A program made the position numbers and the translations under genes. This document shows, piece after piece, positions 22,338-30,721 of a DNA stretch of 64,000 nt. The DNA is from Mycolicibacterium rufum (GTDB lineage Bacteria; Actinomycetota; Actinomycetes; Mycobacteriales; Mycobacteriaceae): contig NZ_CP092427.2 of the NCBI RefSeq assembly GCF_022374875.2, positions 1,922,001 to 1,986,000 on the forward strand. The letters are read 5' to 3'. A model generated the notes under the pieces. That model searched no databases. It worked only from the letters and a program-made list of their open reading frames with translations, and had not been told where the DNA came from. Positions within the stretch are counted from its first letter, which is position 1; each line of letters starts with the position of its first letter.

Positions 22338-22357
22338 GTAGAGGGACGTAGAGGGAC
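22338..22357 (+). repeat. Tandem 10-base duplication carrying the ribosome-binding site
   Basis: GTAGAGGGAC is repeated twice, head to tail, directly before the ATG at 22359. Each copy has GAGGG, so the gene has two possible ribosome-binding sites; the nearer one is very close to the ATG and the farther one better placed. Confidence 0.7.
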
Positions 22358-22358
22358 C

Positions 22359-23255
22359 ATGTCTGACCAATCCACCGGCACCAAGGATCTGACTCCTCAT
22401 TTCGAGGACATTCAGGCTCACTACGACCTGTCGGACGACTTCTTCGGCGTGTTCCAGGATCCGACCCGCAAGTACAGCTGCGCGTTCTTCACCGGCCCGA
22501 ACGACACCCTGTCGGAAGCCCAGATCGCCAATGTCGATCAGCACCTCGACAAGCTCGACCTGAAGCCGGGCATGACGCTGCTCGAGGTGGGCTGCGGATG
22601 GGGTCTGACGCTGCAGCGGGCGATGGAGAAGTACGACGTCAACGTCATCGGCCTGACACTGTCGAAGAACCAGCAGGCCTACTGCAACCAGCTGCTGTCC
22701 AAGATCGACTCGAAGCGCACCTTCGACGTGCGCCTGGAGGGCTGGGAGCAGTTCCACTCCCCCGTCGACCGCATCATCTCGATCGAGGCGTTCGAGCACT
22801 TCGGCTTCGAGCGCTATGACGACTTCTTCAAGATGTGCTTCGACGTGCTGCCCGACGACGGCCGGATGACGATCCAGAGCAGCGTCGGCTACCACCCCTA
22901 CGATCTCGCGGCGCGGGGCAAGAAGCTGACCTTCGAGCTGGCCCGCTTCATCAAGTTCATGATCACCGAGATCTTCCCCGGTGGCCGCCTGCCCACCACG
23001 CAGATGATGGTGGAGCACGGCGAGAAGGCCGGCTTCGTGGTGCCCGAGACGTTGTCGCTGCGCAATCACTACATCAAGACACTCGGCATCTGGGCTGACC
23101 GGCTCGAGGCGCACAAGGACGAGGCGATCGCGGCCACCGACGAGGAGCACTACCAGCACTACATGCGGTACCTCAAGGGTTGCCAGTACTACTTCATCGA
23201 CGAGTCCATCGACGTCAGCCTGGTCACCTATTTGAAGCCCGGTGCCGCTGCCTGA
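22359..23255 (+). CDS. mmaA4: Mycolic acid methyltransferase, MmaA4 (hydroxymycolate synthase)-like
   Basis: 298 residues, ATG at 22359. SAM motif [49 protein letters not shown]; and the C terminus [12 protein letters not shown], which matches M. tuberculosis MmaA4 nearly exactly. MmaA4 converts a distal double bond to a methyl-branched alcohol, the first step to keto- and methoxymycolates. In fast growers the oxygenated mycolate differs by species, so the final product here is uncertain. A strong terminator follows at once. In M. tuberculosis this gene lies next to rplA; here about 10 kb intervenes. Confidence 0.88.
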   Translation: MSDQSTGTKDLTPHFEDIQAHYDLSDDFFGVFQDPTRKYSCAFFTGPNDTLSEAQIANVDQHLDKLDLKPGMTLLEVGCGWGLTLQRAMEKYDVNVIGLTLSKNQQAYCNQLLSKIDSKRTFDVRLEGWEQFHSPVDRIISIEAFEHFGFERYDDFFKMCFDVLPDDGRMTIQSSVGYHPYDLAARGKKLTFELARFIKFMITEIFPGGRLPTTQMMVEHGEKAGFVVPETLSLRNHYIKTLGIWADRLEAHKDEAIAATDEEHYQHYMRYLKGCQYYFIDESIDVSLVTYLKPGAAA

Positions 23256-23272
23256 CCGTCGCGAAACCAAGA

Positions 23273-23300
23273 AACGCCGAGCGAAAGCTCGGCGTTTTTT
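23273..23300 (+). terminator. Intrinsic terminator after mmaA4
   Basis: AACGCCGAGC, GAAA loop, GCTCGGCGTT, then further T residues: a 10-base perfect stem with a GNRA-type loop and a T-run, starting 18 bases after the stop. One of the clearest terminators in the window. Confidence 0.92.
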
Positions 23301-23345
23301 GTCGTTGACCGCGCCGGACGCGGCCCGCGGTGCTACGTTGCTGCG

Positions 23346-23488
23346 CGGGGGTGCTTCTCGGCCACCACCTCGGGGTTCACTGGGGGATGCGGCCCCCGTC
23401 GTGCGGCCCGCACACCTGGGCCCCCGTTCGTGGGGGGCGGCGGCTCAGGCAAAGGCCAGACGGTTGCGGTGGCCGAGAAGCACTCCTG
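23346..23488. repeat. Long inverted repeat enclosing three GC-rich hairpins
   Basis: GTGCTTCTCGGCCACC (23351-23366) and its exact complement (23468-23483) enclose 101 bases. Inside are three hairpins: GGGGG/CCCCC (23382-23397), GTGCG/CGCAC (23401-23413) and GCCCCC/GGGGGC (23420-23438). As RNA this would fold into a closed, multi-arm structure of about 140 bases. It lies between the convergent ends of mmaA4 and the TIR gene. It could be a structured RNA, a small MITE-like mobile element, or a complex bidirectional terminator; no coding frame is convincing. Confidence 0.65.
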
Positions 23489-23493
23489 GGGCC

Positions 23494-25044
23494 TCAGCGG
23501 GGCGCCTTCGCCGCCATCGATTCCGCCATCCGCCCCGCCTCGTCGGTGACCCCGTCACTGCATGCCCGAGTCTCGATGACGGCGTTCGACACCACTCGCA
23601 GCGCATGCTCGCAGCCGTAGCCGCCCATGCCCTCCTGGCGGGTCATTTGGGAAATCTGGTGATTGTCGCTGTCCACGTCGACCTGATCGAAGGACCAGTT
23701 GTACGACTTGCCCTCGTCGGTGGTGACCGTGACGCTCTCGCCGGCGCAGGTGCGCCAGGCATCGGTTGAGCGGCTCAGGAATTTTTCGGCCTGGTCGGCG
23801 GACGGGTAGAGCACCACCGTCTGGTTGACGTAGACGTATTGCGGGCTGTCGGCGGTGTACACCTGATCGGCGACCACGCTGTAGCCGCTGCCGTCGTAGA
23901 CGCTCTTGACGGCGTTGAATTGCGCACCTGCGCATGCCGTGTTGGAGATCTGCTGCGTCGACTCCGCCATCTGGTCGAATACCTTGCTCGGTTCGAGATT
24001 CGACACACCCATGATCGCCTCGGTCTCGTTCGTGGTGAGGAGCAGGGAGTTCACCGAAGCGGGTGCCACCGGCGGCGGCGGGGCCGGTGGCTGAGGATCC
24101 TCGCTCGGGAAGGCTCGTAGGGCGACCACGACGAGCACGGCGACCACGACCACAGCGCCGCCACCGATGATCAGCCACTTGCCGGCTGCGCCCGATGAGC
24201 GGGCCCCCTTTCCGCGCGGGGGGCCGGGGGGCGGGTAATTCGGCGGACCGCTGTTCGGAGGACGCGGCCCGGGTGGAGGTGTCCACGGAGGGGCGCCGGG
24301 GCCGGACTGGTACGCCGGCTGCGGACCTGTGACATAGGCAGGCGCCGACGGCGGGGACGGTGGCGGGGCCGGTGGCGCGGGCGCGGGCGCATCGAGTGAT
24401 GCCAGCACGCTCTCGACCTCGGTGCGCGTACGCCAGGTCACGTCCGAGCGGTCTCTCAGCATCCGCAGCAGTTCGGCAATGTCCCGCCGCGCCAGCTCGT
24501 CGCTGCCGTCCTCCTCCAGACCCGCCTTGAGTTCCGAGACCAGCGCCGTCTGCTGCTGGGCACTCAGACCCGTCGGATCCGAGATCGTCGACGCCAAACG
24601 CATCAGGTACGCGAACGGGATCGGGGGTTCCTCGGGCAGCGGATCGGGCAGCGGCGGGGTCTTTGCCCGAAGAGCATTGACGCTCGAGATCAGCTCGATT
24701 CCGCTCTCCAGGTCGGGCGTGCGGTAATCGATCACCTGCATCGCCGACAGCGGATTGATACGCAGCGTGTCCATGGGTCCCACCTGCACGGGCAGCACGG
24801 GCTTGCCCAGCGCTTGGGCGTACCGCAACTCCGCCTGACAGGCCTTGGAATCCAACAGGTTCTTCGACAGCGCGACGATGAACACCTCGCAATCGCGGAT
24901 CTGAGTCAGGATCTCCCGCCACCACGACTCTCCACCGGTGAGCTCCTCGTCGAGCCACACCGGCAGGTGCGCGCGCCGCATCGCCTTCAACAGCCCTTCG
25001 ACCAGCGTCCTGTCCCGACTCGAATAGCTGATGAACGCCGCCAC
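23494..25044 (-). CDS. Membrane TIR protein with extracellular PknH-type sensor domain
   Basis: 516 residues from GTG 25044, behind AAAGGTG. Residues 1-110 are a TIR domain (VAAFISYSSRD, LPVWLDEELTGG, and SKACQAEL with Glu72 at the place of the NADase catalytic glutamate). A helical segment (about 140-215) and a Pro-rich linker (220-280) lead to one membrane helix (about 290-311). Residues about 332-513 match the PknH-like extracellular sensor with four cysteines (371, 433, 478, 495) that could form two disulphides. In PknH this sensor follows a Ser/Thr kinase; here a TIR takes the kinase's place. Inference: outside sensor controlling NAD cleavage or TIR assembly inside. An upstream in-frame GTG at 25125 has no ribosome-binding site. 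Confidence 0.85.
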   Translation of the reverse strand: MAAFISYSSRDRTLVEGLLKAMRRAHLPVWLDEELTGGESWWREILTQIRDCEVFIVALSKNLLDSKACQAELRYAQALGKPVLPVQVGPMDTLRINPLSAMQVIDYRTPDLESGIELISSVNALRAKTPPLPDPLPEEPPIPFAYLMRLASTISDPTGLSAQQQTALVSELKAGLEEDGSDELARRDIAELLRMLRDRSDVTWRTRTEVESVLASLDAPAPAPPAPPPSPPSAPAYVTGPQPAYQSGPGAPPWTPPPGPRPPNSGPPNYPPPGPPRGKGARSSGAAGKWLIIGGGAVVVVAVLVVVALRAFPSEDPQPPAPPPPVAPASVNSLLLTTNETEAIMGVSNLEPSKVFDQMAESTQQISNTACAGAQFNAVKSVYDGSGYSVVADQVYTADSPQYVYVNQTVVLYPSADQAEKFLSRSTDAWRTCAGESVTVTTDEGKSYNWSFDQVDVDSDNHQISQMTRQEGMGGYGCEHALRVVSNAVIETRACSDGVTDEAGRMAESMAAKAPR

Positions 25045-25380
25045 GTCGTTGCACCTTTCACGGCGGACGGCCGAGGGGGCCGTCTCTGAAGCCCGGGCAC
25101 GCCGAACGTTAGCAAAAATTGTCACCCACGTCTGAGTAAGCGGCGATCACGTCTCACCGCCGTACACGCGGGTCGGCCCCGCGCCGGGACCGGACCTGCC
25201 GGCCAGGGACGTCCACAACCGCTTCCTCGCTCAACAACCGGTCGGTCACCGATGCAGGGGGCACCAGACCCGCCGTCCGGCAGAACGCCGCCCGGCCGGC
25301 GGCGCCTCGCCGAGAACGCCCACGCGGTGAAAAGACAGCAAAGTCGCCACATGCTGCGCCGCCGGTGTGAGGATGTCCCG
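25045..25380. promoter_or_regulatory. Divergent intergenic region between TIR and RyR genes
   Basis: 336 bases separating the start codons of the two divergent genes. Contents: a hairpin ACGGCC/GGCCGT at 25067-25083 in the TIR leader and AT-rich bases near 25110-25125. I could not place a convincing promoter pair. The RyR reading frame stays open back to 25252 but has no ribosome-binding site there. Confidence 0.45.
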
Positions 25381-27777
25381 GTGGACACGCCGCCCCGGAC
25401 GGGCCGGACCACCGCTGTGTGGTGGGCCGGTGCGGGCCTGGTCGACACCGTGTACATCGCTGCGGTGGGCTATCTGTGCCTGCTGGCTCTCGATCCCGCG
25501 CAGGCCGAGCGGACGCCGCAGGCGCTGCGGTGGTTCGGCGCACCGGGCAGCCACGCGACGATCGCGGCAGTCCTCGCGTTGCCGCTCATCCATTTCATCG
25601 TCCGCCGGCTGTGCAGGCAGGAGTTGCTGACCGGTACGCCGCTGGTGGCGATCGCCGCGATGGCGGCGTCCGCAGTGGCTCTGGGAATGAGCGCCTACTG
25701 GCGCTGCCATGGTGAGCAGGCGCCGTTCTTCGCACCCCTGTCCTGGACACTGTCCCTGTTCCTGGGGAACGTGGAGAATCCCTTCGGACCCGGCGGGACC
25801 GGGTCGTGCGCCGGGGTGCCGATGCCGGTCGCGCTGGAAATCGCCCGTCTCCTGGCGATCGCGACAACCCTGGTGGCGGCGATGGCGGCCACGGTGGCGC
25901 TGTTCCGCACGCAGTTCGACCGTGTCGCGATCTGGCGGGCCAGGCTGCTGACGGTCGTCGTCGACATCGACGACGAGACGGTGTCCATGGTTCGGGCGAT
26001 CTCCCGCACCCGCAATCCTGCCGCCGCCCTGGTGGTTCTCACCGAAGACATCGACGGCGGCGCGGCGCGGGCGGTCCGCCGATGGGGCGCCCGACTGCGG
26101 TCGGTGGACTTCACCGACGCCGGCGCCCTGTCCGAGTTGTCGCTGTGGAACCGGCTCGACCGCCTGTATCTGCTGTCGGCCGACCCGATGCAGAATGTCG
26201 CACGCTTCACCGCGATCGATGCCGCCGTGCACGGCAGTGACACCCGCAGGCGCCGGATCCCGCTCACCGTCCGCATCGACGACCCGTGGCAGGCGGAGGT
26301 CTGGCGGCGCGCGCTCGCCAGCACCGAGCGTCACTGGGTCGCCGACGCGGTGGGACGCAACGAGATCACGGCCGCCAAACTGGTCCGTCACCTCACCACG
26401 CGACGCGGCGGGGACGGGCCCCTCCCGCCCACCACCGTCGTGCTGTGCGGACTGAGTCCGCTGACCTATGCCCTGGTGTCCGAGTTCGCTCAACTGCACC
26501 GCGAGCTGGGGCTCTACGCCAGGCCCGGCGTGCGCGGTCCGGAGTCGGTGGTCATCTTCGCCCGCGGGGCGTCGAGCTTCATCGACGACCATCGGATCCG
26601 GCAGGACCGGATCGCTCCCGACGGCACCGCGCTGCCCGTGCTGGCCCACGACGACGACCCGACCGTCGACGCGATCACTCGTTACCTGCGCAACACCGAC
26701 GCCGGCGACTGCGCCATCGTCCTCGGCGACCCCGCGATGGAAACGCTGGGCACCCGTCTGGCGTCCCGGTTTCCCGCACTGCGGGTCTACCTGGCGTCCG
26801 CCACCTCGATGGCTCTGGCGGACATCTCGATCGTCGGCCAACTCTTCAGCTTTCCGATCAACATGGAACTCGACCCGGACGCTCCTCAGGACGTATGGGA
26901 ACGAGCGGCCGAACTGGTCCACGAGCACTACAGCTCGGGCACCGCCCGCACCACCCCGGCGACGCGGCCGTGGAAGGAACTCGACCCGCTCGTCAAGCAG
27001 TCCAACCGTCGCCAGCTGACCAACGCCCTGTGGATGGTGGAGTCGTTGGCCGGGCATTCGTGGAACAGTCTCGCCGAGCCCGCTCCGGCGCTGCCGCTGC
27101 CCGAGGACTTCGCCTCGCTGCCGCCGTTGCGCCAACTCGCCATCCTCGGTTTCGACCGTGCCACCGCGGAGACGATGGTCCGTACCGAGCACGAGGACTG
27201 GCGCCGCCACTACGAGGCCGCCGGGTGGCGGTACGCGGAGCATCGCGACGACGCCGCGCGCCGCCACGACAAGCTGCTGCCATGGGAGGAACTCGTCGCG
27301 CGTCATCCCGACGCCGTCCACCACGCCTACCGCAGCCTCGCCAGCACGCTGATCAATCTGCGCAATCTCGGTTACCGGTCTGTACCGCGGAGACCGACGA
27401 CGGCGTGGCGCCGGTACCGCCGCCTTGGCGAGGTCACCGCCGAGCAGCGGTCCTCCCCGTGGACGTGGACCGCGTCGTCCGGAGAGGTCATGCACGCCCG
27501 AGCCGGTGACTGGGCAGTGGTCGACGACAGCGGCGGCGAGCGATCCGTTGCCGCGGAGGTGTTCGGGTCGACGCACGAACCGATCGGCTCGGGGAGGTAC
27601 CGGCGAACCGGGACGGTCCTCGCGCGCCGCGCGGTGCCCGGCGAGGTCATCTCGACCCTCGAGGGCGATGTCGTTGCGGCCGAACACGACTGGGTCGTCC
27701 AAGGGGCCGAGGGGGAGCAGTGGCCGGTACCCGACGCACAGTTCCGCGCCGGGTACATCGCGATCGACGGTGCCTGA
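25381..27777 (+). CDS. Membrane protein with RCK-like domains and a RyR domain
   Basis: 798 residues from GTG 25381, placed 7 bases after GAGGA. Four likely membrane helices (about 12-37, 58-76, 85-106, 148-175); between the third and fourth is a hydrophobic segment, SWTLSLFLGNVENPF, that could be a pore loop. Two Rossmann-like regions follow (from about 188 LLTVVVDIDDE, and from about 351 TTVVLCGLSPLTYAL), resembling RCK/TrkA-N domains of ion channels. Residues about 600-655 match the RyR domain (GWRYAEHRDDAARRHDKLLPW). The C-terminal 140 residues hold two modules of the pattern AGDWAVVDDSG and HDWVVQGAEGEQWPV. Probable ligand-gated membrane effector; the ion or ligand is unknown. Confidence 0.75.
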   Translation: MDTPPRTGRTTAVWWAGAGLVDTVYIAAVGYLCLLALDPAQAERTPQALRWFGAPGSHATIAAVLALPLIHFIVRRLCRQELLTGTPLVAIAAMAASAVALGMSAYWRCHGEQAPFFAPLSWTLSLFLGNVENPFGPGGTGSCAGVPMPVALEIARLLAIATTLVAAMAATVALFRTQFDRVAIWRARLLTVVVDIDDETVSMVRAISRTRNPAAALVVLTEDIDGGAARAVRRWGARLRSVDFTDAGALSELSLWNRLDRLYLLSADPMQNVARFTAIDAAVHGSDTRRRRIPLTVRIDDPWQAEVWRRALASTERHWVADAVGRNEITAAKLVRHLTTRRGGDGPLPPTTVVLCGLSPLTYALVSEFAQLHRELGLYARPGVRGPESVVIFARGASSFIDDHRIRQDRIAPDGTALPVLAHDDDPTVDAITRYLRNTDAGDCAIVLGDPAMETLGTRLASRFPALRVYLASATSMALADISIVGQLFSFPINMELDPDAPQDVWERAAELVHEHYSSGTARTTPATRPWKELDPLVKQSNRRQLTNALWMVESLAGHSWNSLAEPAPALPLPEDFASLPPLRQLAILGFDRATAETMVRTEHEDWRRHYEAAGWRYAEHRDDAARRHDKLLPWEELVARHPDAVHHAYRSLASTLINLRNLGYRSVPRRPTTAWRRYRRLGEVTAEQRSSPWTWTASSGEVMHARAGDWAVVDDSGGERSVAAEVFGSTHEPIGSGRYRRTGTVLARRAVPGEVISTLEGDVVAAEHDWVVQGAEGEQWPVPDAQFRAGYIAIDGA

Positions 27778-28040
27778 GCTCCGGGGCCGGCCGATGTGCT
27801 GTGCGGAATTCGAACCACGAACACGCCCCGAGTGGTCCATACTGTGGCAAAGATCGAACTCGGAACCGACGGGCGGGGGCCAGATGCGGTTGAGAGCACG
27901 TGAACAGCCATCCAGGCCCACCTTGCCCCTGTTTCCGGGTCCCGGTCCCGATGCATGCGGCCACGAAGGAATCTTCGCGAACAACAGGTGGTGGCAAAGA
28001 ACGGGCGGGACGCCGACGAGGTGCGGAGGGGAGCAGAGCC
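27778..28040 (+). other. Non-coding gap before the GAF gene
   Basis: 263 bases with no convincing gene. A -10-like TACTGT occurs near 27841 without a good -35. The GAF reading frame stays open back to 27900, but the strong GGAGGGG site lies only before 28041. A separate promoter for the GAF-to-exporter part is possible. Confidence 0.4.
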
Positions 28041-28889
28041 ATGCCCGCCGACACTGAGGTCCCGATCGACGCGGCTGCTGTCATCGCACAGCAGCAAGAA
28101 GAGATCGAACGTCTTCGACAGCGCATCAGCGACGACCACTTCGCGCAGGATCTGCGTGATGCGCTGACCACCGCGTCAGCGACAGGGGCCATCGGCGCAC
28201 CTGTCAGCTACTCGCGCCTGATCGAGATCATCGTCGTCACCGCCGCGGACATCATCGACGCCAGGACCGCCCTGCTGTGCATGATCGACACCGAACGCGA
28301 GGAGCTGGTGTTCGAGAGCGCGTTCGGCGATCACGGCACCGCGGCCGCGGGCGTCCGGTCGCCGCTCGGCCAGGGGGTGGCCGGTCTCGTGGCGCTGACC
28401 GGACAGCCGATGGCGATCTCCGACACCGCCGAGGACGACCGCGATGCCGGTGACATCGCCGAGGCGGTCGGCTACAGCCCCCGGAACATCCTCTGCGTGC
28501 CGTTGGCGTTCGAGGACGAGGTCATCGGCGTGCTCGAGCTGCTCGACAAGCAGGGTGCGGACTCGTTCGACGTCGCCGACATGGAGGCCATCGGCCTGTT
28601 CGCCGATATGGCCGCGATCGCCATCGAACAGTCCCGGACCCACAGCAGAATCGGGGCGATGGTGCGCGACCTCATCGGCGCGGTCGACGGGGCGCCGGAC
28701 TACGACCGGCACGGATTGACCCGGCGCGCACGGGAATTCACCACCAATCTGGGCGAGCAGAGCGGATTCCGTGACGCGTTGGATCTGGCACGGGTCGTGC
28801 AGGAGATCGTGCACCACGGCGATGCTGCCGCGGAGGCCTGCAAGCGCATCCTCGACGGCTTCGCCGAGTACCTGAGGACCTCGAGGTGA
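28041..28889 (+). CDS. GAF-domain sensory protein
   Basis: 282 residues, ATG at 28041 after GGAGGGG. A short coiled coil (residues about 14-32, QQQEEIERLRQRI) is followed by a GAF domain (about 55-205) with LLCMIDTEREELVFESAFG, PLGQGVAGLVALTGQPMAI and FEDEVIGVLELLDKQ. A helical tail of about 75 residues ends the protein. No enzymatic or DNA-binding output is seen, so it probably senses a small ligand and acts by protein contact. Its stop overlaps the start of the protease gene (GTGA), so the two are coupled. Confidence 0.82.
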   Translation: MPADTEVPIDAAAVIAQQQEEIERLRQRISDDHFAQDLRDALTTASATGAIGAPVSYSRLIEIIVVTAADIIDARTALLCMIDTEREELVFESAFGDHGTAAAGVRSPLGQGVAGLVALTGQPMAISDTAEDDRDAGDIAEAVGYSPRNILCVPLAFEDEVIGVLELLDKQGADSFDVADMEAIGLFADMAAIAIEQSRTHSRIGAMVRDLIGAVDGAPDYDRHGLTRRAREFTTNLGEQSGFRDALDLARVVQEIVHHGDAAAEACKRILDGFAEYLRTSR

Positions 28890-29791
28890 CCGGGCGACTT
28901 CGGGAACTCGCGGCGAAGACGTTCCGCCCGGCGTATTCCGGCGCATTCGCCGACCACCACCTGGTGAGGTGTCCCCCGCTCGACCCGGTCGAGCTGCTGA
29001 CGCCGGAATGGGCTTGGGGTGGCAGCGAGGGCGAGGGCGTCAAAGTCGCCGTGGTGGACAGCGGTGTCGACGCCTCCCACCCTGACGTCGGCACCGTGGA
29101 CGGCTATGTCGCCATCACCGAGGGCGACGACCTCCGGTTCGTCTACGACACCGCACCCCATGACGATGCTTTCGGCCACGGCACCGCCTGCGCCGGGATC
29201 ATCCGCTCACTGGCGCCACGCTGCGAGTTGTACAGCGTGAAGGTGCTCGGCGGAGCCAACAAGGGCAAGGGTCGAGTGTTCGCCGCAGGAATCCGCTGGG
29301 CGATCGACAACCGCATGCACGTGTGCAACCTCAGCCTGGGAACCACCAAGCGCGACTGCTTCAGCATTTTCCACGAGCTGGCCGACGAGGCCTACTTCCG
29401 CAACATCATCCTGGTGACCGCGGCCAACAACATGCCGGTGCCCAGCTATCCGTCGGTGTACTCGTCGGTCATCTCGGTGGCCTCCCACGGCGTGCCCGAT
29501 CCGCACGTCTTCTACTACAACCCGAATCCGCCCGTCGAGTTCGGGGCGCTGGGCATCGACGTCTCGGTCGCGTGGCAGGGCCACACCCGCCGCACCATGA
29601 CCGCCAACAGTTACGCGTCACCGCACATGACCGGCGTGGTGGCCCAGATCCTGGCCAAACATCCGGGGCTCACGGTCTTTCAGCTCAAGACGATCTTGCG
29701 AGAACTCGCCGCCAACGTCGACCGACAACACGTCGCGGCCCCGCCCCCACTGCTCGGGGCGAAGCCGCCGCAGAACGCAGAGAGGGTCTGA
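28886..29791 (+). CDS. Cytoplasmic subtilisin-like (S8) protease
   Basis: 301 residues, GTG at 28886 overlapping the GAF stop. Complete triad: Asp58 (VVDSGVD), His98 (FGHGTACAG), Ser242 in NSYASPHMTG, a variant of the usual GTSMA(T)P; oxyanion Asn182. No signal peptide, propeptide or membrane anchor, unlike mycobacterial mycosins, so it should act inside the cell. With a small Cys-containing peptide and an ABC exporter lacking its own peptidase in the same cluster, a leader-peptide protease role is likely by inference. An 11-codon frame (29791-29826) overlaps its stop and is probably not a gene. Confidence 0.85.
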   Translation: MTGRLRELAAKTFRPAYSGAFADHHLVRCPPLDPVELLTPEWAWGGSEGEGVKVAVVDSGVDASHPDVGTVDGYVAITEGDDLRFVYDTAPHDDAFGHGTACAGIIRSLAPRCELYSVKVLGGANKGKGRVFAAGIRWAIDNRMHVCNLSLGTTKRDCFSIFHELADEAYFRNIILVTAANNMPVPSYPSVYSSVISVASHGVPDPHVFYYNPNPPVEFGALGIDVSVAWQGHTRRTMTANSYASPHMTGVVAQILAKHPGLTVFQLKTILRELAANVDRQHVAAPPPLLGAKPPQNAERV

Positions 29792-29852
29792 TGACACGTC
29801 GAGCCTCGCGTCAGCCCGCGGGCTGACCGATCCCGGAAGCGACCGTCTCCGA

Positions 29853-30554
29853 ATGCCGGCCGTCAGCGATCCGACGCAGCTGCGCAGGATCACGCTCTTT
29901 CGCGGCATGACGCTCTCGCAGCTGGCCCTCCTCAACGGGCTGATGCGTCGTCAGGTGGTGCCCGCCGGCGCCCGGATCGTGATGACGGATCAACTGACCG
30001 ACACCGCGTACGTGATCCAGGACGGCATCGTCCGGATCGTGCGCGCTCAGTCCGACGGCAACGAACTGCTGCTCGGGTTCCTCGGACCCGGCGACGTGAT
30101 CGGAGCTCTGTCCATCGGAGAGGCCTCGGGGTGTGCCCATTCCGTCCTGCCGCTCGACGAGACCCACCTGCTGTGGATCGACCGACATGCCTTCGAACGC
30201 TGCGTGCAGACCATGCCGGAGCTCAGCGCCAACCTCGCCGGCGTGCTGGCGCGCCAACTGCACCTCGCCAACGACCGCATCGAGGCCCTGGCGGGAGTGG
30301 ACGTGCGGGCGCGCGTCGTCCGTCACCTCCTGCTGCTGGCCCATCACTACGGCGAATCGGTCGATGACCCGCTGCCCGACTGTGTGCGAATTCCGTTGCG
30401 GCTCACCCAGGGTGACTGGGCCACGATGATCGGCGCATCACGCGTGAGTGTGAACCACGCGATGGCAGAACTGCGTCGGCGAAAAGTATTGGAAGCGAGC
30501 GGGAATCGGCAGCTGCTCATCCGCGACATGGCCGCCCTGGAGAAACTGCGGTGA
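29853..30554 (+). CDS. Crp/Fnr-family transcriptional regulator
   Basis: 233 residues. N-terminal cyclic-nucleotide-binding-type beta barrel (residues about 12-125, TDTAYVIQDGIVRIVRAQSDG, GFLGPGDVIGALSIGE) and C-terminal winged helix with LTQGDWATMIGASRVSVNHAM as helix-turn-helix. The phosphate-cassette pattern of true cAMP binders is not clear and there is no FNR cysteine cluster, so the ligand is unknown. A Crp-type palindrome lies just downstream (30592-30607), before the small-peptide gene: a local regulator of that peptide is the simplest reading. Confidence 0.9.
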   Translation: MPAVSDPTQLRRITLFRGMTLSQLALLNGLMRRQVVPAGARIVMTDQLTDTAYVIQDGIVRIVRAQSDGNELLLGFLGPGDVIGALSIGEASGCAHSVLPLDETHLLWIDRHAFERCVQTMPELSANLAGVLARQLHLANDRIEALAGVDVRARVVRHLLLLAHHYGESVDDPLPDCVRIPLRLTQGDWATMIGASRVSVNHAMAELRRRKVLEASGNRQLLIRDMAALEKLR

Positions 30555-30591
30555 CGACCGGCACCGAGTCGACGCATTCGACCGCATCAGG

Positions 30592-30607
30592 TGTAAAGGA
30601 TTTCACA
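30592..30607 (+). promoter_or_regulatory. Crp/Fnr-type palindrome upstream of the peptide gene
   Basis: TGTAAAGGATTTCACA fits the Crp pattern TGTGA-N6-TCACA with one mismatch. It is centred about 122 bases before the peptide ATG and 45 bases after the Crp-family gene. No other sequence in this gap looks like an operator. Confidence 0.6.
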
Positions 30608-30721
30608 GGCCGCTGTCGCGCTGTTGATTGCCGGTGCACGGCCACCATGATGATATCTCACCACCCGAATCGGCCCGAGCGAAGATCGTGCCGATGAGCT
30701 TGAAAAGGTAAGGAGCACAAC

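Noticed and set aside
25252-25380. Upstream in-frame extension of the RyR gene
   Set aside because: Arg/Pro-rich, no ribosome-binding site; GTG 25381 has GAGGA at the right distance and is followed at once by the first membrane helix.
29791-29826. 11-codon frame overlapping the S8 protease stop (MTRRASRQPAG)
   Set aside because: Has a TGATG overlap but is too short and featureless to call a gene; possibly a leader or chance.
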